NCBI GenBank assembly: GCA_963678305.2
Contig: CAXXVV010000014.1
Location: forward strand, 124,001 to 188,000
Length of the DNA: 64,000 bases
Direction of reading: 5' to 3'
DNA from: G963676655 sp963678305
GTDB taxonomy: Bacteria > Verrucomicrobiota > Lentisphaeria > Victivallales > Victivallaceae
Position numbers and translations under genes: made by a program. Positions 43,582 through 51,543 of this stretch are shown here, in pieces. A model generated the notes under the pieces. That model was given only the letters and a program-made list of their open reading frames with translations, had not been told where the DNA came from and made no database searches. Numbering within the stretch: position 1 is the first letter of the stretch; each line of letters opens with the position of its first letter.

Positions 43582-45132
43582 ATGCATTCAGCAGGACATT
43601 TAAAATTTACGCCGGGGGATTTCTGCACAGCTCAGATGTGTGAGGCCAGTGCTATCGTGATTTTCGGGGGGTCAGGTGATTTGACTCGCAGAAAATTGAT
43701 TCCCGCCCTCTTCAGGTTATATAAAAACAATCTGCTGCCGAAAAAATCAATAATCATCGGAACCGCCAGGTCGCAAATGACTCATGAAGCATTCAGGGAA
43801 AAACAAGCCGGCGACCTGAAAGAACTGCATCCGGATGCATCGGAAGAAAAATTAACAGAATTCCTGAATTCGATGCATTATGCCGCGGGCTCCTATGATT
43901 CGCTTGACACTTACGCCGCAATCAATGAAGAATTGAAGGAGGCCGACGCCATCGCCGGACGCATGCTGCCGAGAATCTATTATTTGGCGGTACCGTCAAG
44001 CCTTTATCCGGTAATCGTGCCGATGATGGACGATTCCGGGTTACTTGATGACAGTAAGACTCCAGTCCGGGTAATACTTGAAAAACCATTCGGCTACGAC
44101 AGCGCTTCGGCCGCCGAACTCGATCACGTCCTGCACAATCACCTGAAAGAAAGCAATATTTACCGTATCGACCATTATCTCGGCAAAGATACTGTACAGA
44201 ATATCTTGATGCTTCGTTTTGCTAATCTGATGTTCGAGCCGGTTTGGAACAACCACTATATCGACAGCGTCCAGATCACCGTGGCGGAAAGCCTGGGGGT
44301 CGGACACCGGGCCGGGTATTATGACAAGGCGGGTTTGCTGCGCGACATGTTCCAGAACCATCTGCTGCAGATGCTGGCGCTGGCGGCAATGGAGCCGCCG
44401 TCATCATTTGAGGCCTCGGCCGTCCGAGAAGAAAAAGTCAAGTTGGTTAAATGCATCCAGCCTTTCAACCTGAAAGAACTGGAAAAGTCCATCGTTCGCG
44501 GCCAATACACCGCCGGAGAAATCAACGGCGAAAAAGTTCCCGGCTACCTTGAAGAACCCAATATTCCCGGCGATTCAAAAACGGAAACCTACGCCTGCGC
44601 AAAATTTATGATCGACAACTGGCGCTGGAAAGGCACGCCATTCTACCTGCGTTCCGGCAAGCGGCTTAGCCAGCGTCTCAGTGAAATTTCAATTGTCTTC
44701 AAATCGGTTCCACACTCGATTTTCACTCCGATGCAACCGGAAGACCTGGGACCGAATGTATTGACTCTAACCGTTCAACCCAAAGAAGGAATGAATCTGG
44801 CGATTCAAGCTAAACAGCCCGGCCCCAAATTATGTATGGGAACTTTAGGTCTTAACTTTCGTTACTCCGACCTGTTCGGCGGAGATCTGCCGGATGCGTA
44901 TGAACATCTGCTGCTGGACGCCATGTGCGGCGACCAGACTTTGTTTATCCGTTCAGACATGATCCAGCAGTCCTGGGAGCTGTTTACTCCGGTTCTGAAA
45001 GCGTGGGAAAGCGATCCCGACATTCCGTTGCACCCCTACCCTGCAGGCAGCTGGGGACCGGACGCAGCGGAAAACATTCCAGCCAACGACGGCAAGAGTC
45101 TGTTATGCCTGGGCTGCGGCGAAGAGGATTGA
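43582..45132 (+). CDS. zwf: Glucose-6-phosphate 1-dehydrogenase
   Basis: 516 residues. The NADP motif GGSGDLTRRKLIPALFRLY, the substrate-binding block RIDHYLGKDTVQNILMLRFA (His198, Lys202) and catalytic region LQMLALAAMEPPSS are diagnostic. It oxidises glucose 6-phosphate to 6-phosphogluconolactone at the head of the oxidative pentose phosphate pathway. Length is normal. The gene is alone, without pgl or gnd beside it. CAGGA lies 8 bp before the ATG. Confidence 0.96.
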   Translation: MHSAGHLKFTPGDFCTAQMCEASAIVIFGGSGDLTRRKLIPALFRLYKNNLLPKKSIIIGTARSQMTHEAFREKQAGDLKELHPDASEEKLTEFLNSMHYAAGSYDSLDTYAAINEELKEADAIAGRMLPRIYYLAVPSSLYPVIVPMMDDSGLLDDSKTPVRVILEKPFGYDSASAAELDHVLHNHLKESNIYRIDHYLGKDTVQNILMLRFANLMFEPVWNNHYIDSVQITVAESLGVGHRAGYYDKAGLLRDMFQNHLLQMLALAAMEPPSSFEASAVREEKVKLVKCIQPFNLKELEKSIVRGQYTAGEINGEKVPGYLEEPNIPGDSKTETYACAKFMIDNWRWKGTPFYLRSGKRLSQRLSEISIVFKSVPHSIFTPMQPEDLGPNVLTLTVQPKEGMNLAIQAKQPGPKLCMGTLGLNFRYSDLFGGDLPDAYEHLLLDAMCGDQTLFIRSDMIQQSWELFTPVLKAWESDPDIPLHPYPAGSWGPDAAENIPANDGKSLLCLGCGEED

Positions 45133-45214
45133 GGCTATATCTAAATTTGCCCTGTGCAATGCTTGCGCTTATATATATGTAAATTTGTTAATAAACTGGT
45201 TTCATTCGATCCGG

Positions 45215-47422
45215 TTAAACTACTTTGTGAACCCGGCAGGCGGCGAGAAGACAGAACATGAGTAATTCATTCTGTAATACCGGTTTGTCATGAATAAAAT
45301 CTCTGATCTCAAGCAGCAGTGGGTCAGAGGCATTTTCCAGTCGTACCCGCATTAAATCCAATAAAGCGGAACGCTGTTGCAAATCCCGGAAATAATTTTC
45401 TACCGCCAGGGCCAAATCGTGGTCAGGTTCGCCGCCACCGAGGTAAGCCAGCAAATCATCAAGAAATTCCAGTTTTTCTTCCGGAGCGGCCCGCCGCAGT
45501 TTCTTGCTGAAACTGTAGAAATGGTCCCCCGGCCCGGTCATTTCAGCAATATAAATGACGATCTCATGCAGCACCTTTTCAGGCAACAGGCCAACACATG
45601 ATTCGGATTTTTCAAGCATTGCCTGAAGCCCTTCCGGAATGGCAATACGCCGCAAAGCCTCTCCACCGTGAATCAATAGACGGGGGTTCCGGGTCTTGCG
45701 GAAGATAGAAACAATCCGGGGATAAGCCGCTTCGTGTTTCAGGCGCGCCAAAGCGACCATTGATTCAGAGCGGAGAAAAACATCTCCCGACTTCAAGGCA
45801 TGCATCAGCCCCGGAATCCCGTCATCTAATCGCCGTTCACCAATTTGAAAAGCGGCCAGATAAGCAGTGGAATATTCCCCCTGCCGCATTTCCCGGATAA
45901 GCGCTTCGGTTATCTTGTCATTATCCGGTTGGCTGTGCAATGCGATCAAAGCCTTGCGCCGGACGTTATACTTGGGTGACTCCAATGATTCAAGCAGGCT
46001 GTCAAGCGATAAATTGGATTTTAACGAACTGAGTTTCTCGATCCCGGCATCTTCAGTTTCCGGAGTGTCGGCAACTTCATCCAGACGATTGATCGTATAA
46101 ATAGTCCGGATGTCACGCGGAGCGATCAACAGTCCAAGTACCGCTTTGACGCCCCAGTCAGACAGCGGTTTCAAGCGGAATATTACCAGCAGCAGCAAGA
46201 GTAGAAAGAAAAAGGCCCAGACCAGATACCAGCGATAAAGGTCAAGTCCGGTTTCGCCCCATACGGACAGCAGTTTCAGCAGTCCGCTGGTAAAGAGCAA
46301 ACCGGCAATCCCGGCCCCGAGTCCGCCAACCACGGAAGAGATCAGAGATAGACCAACCCGTTTGTCTTCCGGCATCACGTTCAACGAATAATTAGTCAAT
46401 GCCATCGGAACTCCGCTCAAAGCGATCCCGTTAATCACGAAAACCAGACCGAAATAAAACCAGCTGAAAGTATCAGGCGAAAAATAGAGCATCGCACAGA
46501 TCACCGGTAGAAAAAGACAATGGATGACTACCAGCGGCCGCGGTCCGGTATGCCCGATCACCTGGCCGTTGATCGAAGCGCCCAGAATACTTCCGAACAG
46601 CTGGATGATGACAAAGATCAAAGCCTGATCGTCTGCGACCCCGAAACCGTTTTTAACCATCAGCAGCGGAATCGGCGCCAGAATGGCAATAGATGAAAAT
46701 GCAGCACAGTTTGCCCAGATGTAATTACGGATGCTCTGGTTCTCCCGGATCGCGGAAGTAGCGTCGCCAATTGGTTTCTTCGCCGATTCGCGCGGGGTTT
46801 CCGATTCTTTCACTTTGAAAACCACCCACCCCGCAATAATCCCGGAAACGATCCCCAGAAACAGAATACCCTGGAATATCTCCAGCTTATCCGAGTAACG
46901 GGTGACCAACGTCATAACAGTCAGTGTTGCCAGACCGGTCAAGGTAGCGCGATTCCATAGTTCGGCGATATACCGGCCGCGAGCCCGGCCGACTTCGCAA
47001 ATCTCACCCCATAACGGCTGGATACTGACCAGACCGGCAGCCCGGAATGCGTAAAATCCGGCTGCAGCCGGCAGCAGCATAAACCAGAATGCCGCATCCT
47101 TACCGATGAAAGGCAAAGCAAACGGCGCAGCCAGCGCCGGAATCATAATGATGCTTCGAGCCAGCCAGGCCCGGGACAAGTTGCCGGTTGAACCGTGACG
47201 TGAAATTGTCCGCCGACCAAGCAAAACCCCGGCATTGCCAAGATACATAAGGGAACCGAGAATCGCCGCGCAATAAGGCGGGGCACCTAATGCCAGCGCG
47301 AACAGGATCAATAAATTATCCGCCAGCAGCGTATAGGAAATCGCGTTAAGCAGATTAAATGTACGGTAGGTATTTCTTCCGCGTCCTCTTTCCCGACCGG
47401 ACAGTTTTCCTGTTATAATCAT
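45215..47422 (-). CDS. MFS-type transporter with C-terminal HEAT-repeat domain
   Basis: 735 residues from the ATG at 47422 (AAGG about 10 bp upstream). A frame-extended start at 47527 adds AT-rich sequence and is not favoured. About 12 membrane helices span residues 25-470 (ISYTLLADNLLILFALALGA at the start, LYRWYLVWAFFFLLLLLLVI at the end). After a linker, HEAT-like helical repeats run from about 505 to 620 (YNVRRKALIALHSQ, EYSTAYLAAFQIGE, DVFLRSESMVALARL). The substrate is unknown. HEAT repeats on an MFS carrier suggest a cytoplasmic partner. It is divergent from the GntR gene. Confidence 0.75.
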   Translation of the reverse strand: MIITGKLSGRERGRGRNTYRTFNLLNAISYTLLADNLLILFALALGAPPYCAAILGSLMYLGNAGVLLGRRTISRHGSTGNLSRAWLARSIIMIPALAAPFALPFIGKDAAFWFMLLPAAAGFYAFRAAGLVSIQPLWGEICEVGRARGRYIAELWNRATLTGLATLTVMTLVTRYSDKLEIFQGILFLGIVSGIIAGWVVFKVKESETPRESAKKPIGDATSAIRENQSIRNYIWANCAAFSSIAILAPIPLLMVKNGFGVADDQALIFVIIQLFGSILGASINGQVIGHTGPRPLVVIHCLFLPVICAMLYFSPDTFSWFYFGLVFVINGIALSGVPMALTNYSLNVMPEDKRVGLSLISSVVGGLGAGIAGLLFTSGLLKLLSVWGETGLDLYRWYLVWAFFFLLLLLLVIFRLKPLSDWGVKAVLGLLIAPRDIRTIYTINRLDEVADTPETEDAGIEKLSSLKSNLSLDSLLESLESPKYNVRRKALIALHSQPDNDKITEALIREMRQGEYSTAYLAAFQIGERRLDDGIPGLMHALKSGDVFLRSESMVALARLKHEAAYPRIVSIFRKTRNPRLLIHGGEALRRIAIPEGLQAMLEKSESCVGLLPEKVLHEIVIYIAEMTGPGDHFYSFSKKLRRAAPEEKLEFLDDLLAYLGGGEPDHDLALAVENYFRDLQQRSALLDLMRVRLENASDPLLLEIRDFIHDKPVLQNELLMFCLLAACRVHKVV

Positions 47423-47545
47423 ACCATTGAAACCTTGAATTTTATGATGAGTTGAATTTAAAAAGGGAATAAGCACACTGTTATAACTAATATATAAAAT
47501 TACAAGAGGAAAAGTCAAAAGATTCAAATTTTTTTATGACGTATC

Positions 47546-47574
47546 TTGACTTTTTTTAAATTAAATTGTATAAT
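47546..47574 (+). promoter_or_regulatory. Sigma-70 promoter of the GntR-family gene
   Basis: TTGACT (47546-47551), a 17-bp AT-rich spacer and consensus TATAAT (47569-47574), 35 bp before the start codon. It is the best promoter match noted in the window. Confidence 0.75.
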
Positions 47575-47609
47575 AGAGGAAAATCAGGAAAATCAGGGTA
47601 ATTGAGATA

Positions 47610-48710
47610 ATGGATATTATCAACAATTTAAAATTGAATATGTCGGAAGCCAGTTCAGCTCCGATCTACCAGCAGTTGCAGGAACAACTGCTGGATTATA
47701 TTCAGCGGGAAAAACTGGCTCCGGGCACCAGACTGCCCGATGTGAAAACATTGGCCACAGCAGCCGGGGTCGGGGTTAAAACCGCCTGCCGCGCTCTCGA
47801 TGGCCTGGTCAACGAAGGCATCTGCTGCCGACGCCCTAAAAAAGGAACATTTATCGCGGATGCAATTACCGCGTTGAACCATCCGGAACAACGCAACATT
47901 GTCGGACTTTTCCATTTCAGCCCTCTTACAGATGAAAATGCGGGAACTTTCGCTAAAATGGTTTTTGACGGCGTCAGCAGTGAAGCCGAACGGCGCAATA
48001 CCGACTTGATTTTTATGTCAGGTGACACCGAAAATACCCTCAGGCAATATGCGTCGGTCCCGGGATTGACTCCTCGCGGAATGCTGGTATTTTCAGAAAA
48101 CTATTCGGAAATTCTTTCACTGGCTGTGACTTTTCCGCATATGCGTTTTGTGATCGTCAACTTTTACCATGAAGGCTTTGAGGATACCCCGGACAACATT
48201 TACGGGGTGTTCAATGACGACTTCGGCGGCTCGTATACCGCGGCGGATCGTTTTATCGCGGAAGGCGCCCGGCATATCGGATACCTGAATATGCGTCTGT
48301 CAGACGACAACTATTTGATGCGGGAACAGGGAGCGGCGGCCGCCGCCGCAGACAGCAATGTAATGTTCACCGCCCTTGATATTCCCTACAGCAATAAGCA
48401 AAGCCAAATGAGAATTGGTTACGAAGCGGCGCCGGAATTACTGCAAATGGCTCCGGATCTGGATGTCGTCATGGCCGCAAATGATAATTTTGCCGTCGGG
48501 ATGGCATCTTATCTGGATGATCACATGCCGGGTCACAATATCAGAATATGCGGTTATGACTGGTTTAATCTGCATTTGCCTTATATAAACACGATCAATT
48601 CAATCGCAATCAACTTCCACCGGATGGGGGAAAAGGCGATTGATATGATAACCGGTGAAAAGCCGAGAACAAAAATGCTGAAATTGTTTCCGCAATTATT
48701 AATTAAATAA
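47610..48710 (+). CDS. GntR-HTH regulator with LacI-type sugar sensor domain
   Basis: 366 residues. The GntR winged helix is at about 15-80 (APIYQQLQEQLLDYIQREKL then APGTRLPDVKTLATAAGVGV and a KKGTFIA wing). A periplasmic-binding-protein-like domain fills the rest (IVGLFHFSPLTDENAGTFAK, RFVIVNF, HIGYLNMRLSD, DVVMAANDNFAVGMA, CGYDWF). This AraR-like architecture senses sugars. It lies 88 bp upstream of the first GH130 gene and probably controls it, and possibly the divergent transporter. Confidence 0.9.
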   Translation: MDIINNLKLNMSEASSAPIYQQLQEQLLDYIQREKLAPGTRLPDVKTLATAAGVGVKTACRALDGLVNEGICCRRPKKGTFIADAITALNHPEQRNIVGLFHFSPLTDENAGTFAKMVFDGVSSEAERRNTDLIFMSGDTENTLRQYASVPGLTPRGMLVFSENYSEILSLAVTFPHMRFVIVNFYHEGFEDTPDNIYGVFNDDFGGSYTAADRFIAEGARHIGYLNMRLSDDNYLMREQGAAAAAADSNVMFTALDIPYSNKQSQMRIGYEAAPELLQMAPDLDVVMAANDNFAVGMASYLDDHMPGHNIRICGYDWFNLHLPYINTINSIAINFHRMGEKAIDMITGEKPRTKMLKLFPQLLIK

Positions 48711-48798
48711 AAAAGCCTGAAAACTCCGGGTAAAAAGCTCAGGATTTCCAGGATTTCGCAAATAAAAAAATTATTGAAAAACAACTGAAGGATATACA

Positions 48799-49887
48799 AT
48801 GTCTCTTAACTTCAAACGTCATGACTGCAACCCGCTGCTGGGACCAGACCCGAACCGTCCGTGGGGCAGAGATGAAGCCCGTAACCCCGGTGTTGCGTTT
48901 GACGGCAACACTTTTCATATGGTATTCACGACCTCTAACAAGCAAAGCAACCCGTCTGATGATATGACGCTTGGTTATGCGAAAAGCACTGACGGCGTAC
49001 ATTTTGAAGTTAATCCGGAGCCGTTCCTGCCCCCTTCAAAAAACTTTGATGACTTTGATTTTGGGACGACCGAAGATACCAGAATCACAGAATTCGAGGG
49101 TAAATTTTATATAGCCTATGCCGGGCGCTCAATGAAAAACGATCTGTTTGGCAAAGGTGTAAAACGTATCGGGCCAAACGGTAATTTGAATCCCACCTGG
49201 ACCGAAAATTTCCGCCGGGTCGGTTTGGCGGTGACGGAAGACTGGAAAACTGTCGAACGTCTCGGCCCGATCACCAGCGAATTTCTCAGCGACGCCAACG
49301 TGGCGATGTTTCCGGAAAAAATTAACGGAAAATTCGCGTTTCTGCACCGCCCGACCGTTGGACTGCCCTGGATGATAACCCTGAAATACTGTCCCGGTGC
49401 GATCTGGCTGTGTTATTCGGATGAAATGAAATGCTGCGCCTCCGACAAACGGGAAATGCCGTGGGACATGGTCGACGGTATCGATATTCCGGATGACGAA
49501 CTGCTGATCAAACCGACCTGGAGCTGGGAACACAACAAAATGGGCGGCTCCGGGGTTCCGATTCCAACCGATGACGGCTGGTTGACCTTCTATCACGCGG
49601 TTGACCGGCAAGGCGTTTACCGGGTCGGCCTGATGATGCTGGACCGTCAGGACCCGCGCAAAGTAATCGCCCGTTGCGATCATCCGGTATTCGAGCCGAC
49701 AGTTGATTATGAAACCAACGGCATCCGGGCAAAGCAGCGCTGCTATCCAAGCTGCGTGTTCCCGACCGCCAATGTGGTCGTCGGCGACGATATCTATATG
49801 TATTACGGAGCTCAGGATCTTTATTGCTGCCTGGCGACGGTAAAACTAAAGGAAGCGATTGATTATGTAATGAAATACCGTGTTTAA
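48799..49887 (+). CDS. GH130 family protein (beta-mannoside phosphorylase-like)
   Basis: 362 residues of the five-bladed beta-propeller family GH130. Signature blocks are NPGVAFDGNTFHMVFTTSNK, the TTEDTRITEFEGKFYIAYAG blade (the EDPR site where the catalytic Asp is expected reads EDTR), VAMFPEKINGKFAFLHRPT, GGSGVPIPTDDGWLTFYHAV and YYGAQDLYCCLATV. Without a signal peptide it should phosphorolyse beta-mannosides such as mannobiose or Man-GlcNAc in the cytoplasm. AAGGA precedes the start. It follows a GntR-type regulator gene. Confidence 0.88.
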   Translation: MSLNFKRHDCNPLLGPDPNRPWGRDEARNPGVAFDGNTFHMVFTTSNKQSNPSDDMTLGYAKSTDGVHFEVNPEPFLPPSKNFDDFDFGTTEDTRITEFEGKFYIAYAGRSMKNDLFGKGVKRIGPNGNLNPTWTENFRRVGLAVTEDWKTVERLGPITSEFLSDANVAMFPEKINGKFAFLHRPTVGLPWMITLKYCPGAIWLCYSDEMKCCASDKREMPWDMVDGIDIPDDELLIKPTWSWEHNKMGGSGVPIPTDDGWLTFYHAVDRQGVYRVGLMMLDRQDPRKVIARCDHPVFEPTVDYETNGIRAKQRCYPSCVFPTANVVVGDDIYMYYGAQDLYCCLATVKLKEAIDYVMKYRV

Positions 49888-50042
49888 CAGAGTTTTTGAA
49901 CGGTATTGCTGATAAATTAAAACAGCAGGATTGATAAGTTAAATATTCAACCTTGCTAAACGGCGGTTAATTTGCTATAATATATAATGGCATTATAGAT
50001 ATTTTCCATAAAATATAATAATCCGAAAGAGTGGTGACAGAG

Positions 50043-50786
50043 ATGAAAAGACGTCAAGTAAATCAGAGTGAACTTTCTCCCTGCAATTCCAATCAAGCCG
50101 TAAGTCTGCCGGCTTATTTCACCTTAATCGAACTGCTGGTCGTGATCGCTATCATAGCCATCCTCGCCAGTATGCTGCTGCCGGCACTGAATCAGGCAAG
50201 AGACAAAGCACGCAGCATAACTTGCGTCAACAACTTGAAACAACTCGGTCTGGCGACACTGCAATATTCCGACGATTATAACGGCTGGGCGCCATCAGTC
50301 AGATTCAGTACAACCGCTTTCGGCAACAACCGCACCTGGGCTCTGATTCTTTGCCGGGATTTGAAATATATTGAAAACCAGAAAGCTTATGTATGCCCAT
50401 CGTGGTATCCTGCCAAACCCGCGGCGGTTAATTTTCATTTTTATATTTACGGCATGCGTCCCCAGACCATCGCCTCCGCAACCGATTATGACAACAATTG
50501 TTTCCGGATTGCCGACAAAAAAATAGAAGATTATTATACAAAGAAGAAATATCAGCCAAGTAAGTTCTTTCTGTACGCGGATTCAGTCAAATCATCCGAT
50601 GCCAACCATACCCAGTGTTCCACTTTCTTCACGCAAACGACTAATGTCAATAAAATGCATGCAAGACATGGCAACCGGGCAAACCTGTGGTTTGCAGACG
50701 GCTCAGCCCGGAACACTGAAAAGGCAATTATCGTAAATGATATGGGAGTTTTAGCAGATCAAGTTTATCAGGGATTACAATTTTAA
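50043..50786 (+). CDS. Pseudopilin-like protein A
   Basis: 247 residues from the ATG at 50043 (a GTG at 50031 is a weaker choice). After about 22 polar residues comes YFTLIELLVVIAIIAILASM then LLPALNQARDKA, the prepilin methylation segment with Glu at +5, but Tyr rather than Gly before Phe. The mature part ends with KMHARHGNRANLWFADGSAR, the H-X9-DG-type motif. DNA at 50127-50210 matches the next gene at 81 of 84 positions. It is probably a membrane-anchored surface protein. Confidence 0.82.
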   Translation: MKRRQVNQSELSPCNSNQAVSLPAYFTLIELLVVIAIIAILASMLLPALNQARDKARSITCVNNLKQLGLATLQYSDDYNGWAPSVRFSTTAFGNNRTWALILCRDLKYIENQKAYVCPSWYPAKPAAVNFHFYIYGMRPQTIASATDYDNNCFRIADKKIEDYYTKKKYQPSKFFLYADSVKSSDANHTQCSTFFTQTTNVNKMHARHGNRANLWFADGSARNTEKAIIVNDMGVLADQVYQGLQF

Positions 50787-50804
50787 CAGGAAAAAGGAGT
50801 TATT

Positions 50805-51515
50805 ATGAGAAAACGTCAATTCACCCTTATCGAACTGCTGGTCGTGATCGCCATCATCGCCATCCTCGCCAGTATGCTGCTGCCGGCACTGAATAAGGCA
50901 AGAGACAAAGCAAAGGCGGTCAAATGTTTAAACAACTTCAAGCAACTGGGACTAGCCACTCTGCAGTATGCGGACGAAAATCTAGGTTGGGCTCCGCCGA
51001 ACAACACACCCCACCCTTATCCATACTATTTAGTTGATCGTACCAGCGATCATCCCGCCGCCTACCAGGGCACCGGATTACTTAAACGCAGCGACGTCTA
51101 TTTCTGTCCAGCCTGGAAACCCAGTACGTTTGACATTGCGACCAGTACCGGTTCAAGCTACGGGAATTGGGTATATTATGTTTACGGTATTCGCCGCGGC
51201 AGTGATTTTCCCGGTACCGGCCCGAATTTTGCTTATCGTATATCCGATTCAAGAAAATACACTCCGGTCAACATGTCACCGTCAAAATTTATCCTGTATG
51301 GCGATTCCATCAACCTGAATAACCAGTTGCAGACCAACGCCATGTATGTTTACAACGGCATCAGTGCGGCCTCGACCTACAAAATGCACGCACGCCACGG
51401 CGGTCGCGCCAACGTCTGGTGCGCGGACGGTCATGCCCAGGCGGCCAGCGCCAATGAGCTTTACGAATCCTTCAAAGTGGATTTCGGCCAGGTCAGCGAA
51501 TTCAACTTCAATTAA
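50805..51515 (+). CDS. Pseudopilin-like protein B
   Basis: 236 residues with AAAAAGGAG before the start. MRKRQFTLIELLVVIAIIAI then LASMLLPALNKARDKAKAV is the prepilin segment, with Gln instead of Gly before Phe. The C-terminal motif is MHARHGGRANVWCADGHAQ. It begins 18 bp after pseudopilin A and is clearly its paralogue. The large SGNH/DUF6259 protein gene starts 28 bp after its stop, so the three are likely one transcript. Confidence 0.85.
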   Translation: MRKRQFTLIELLVVIAIIAILASMLLPALNKARDKAKAVKCLNNFKQLGLATLQYADENLGWAPPNNTPHPYPYYLVDRTSDHPAAYQGTGLLKRSDVYFCPAWKPSTFDIATSTGSSYGNWVYYVYGIRRGSDFPGTGPNFAYRISDSRKYTPVNMSPSKFILYGDSINLNNQLQTNAMYVYNGISAASTYKMHARHGGRANVWCADGHAQAASANELYESFKVDFGQVSEFNFN

Positions 51516-51543
51516 TATCAAATAATTCTTTCGGGAGAAAAAA

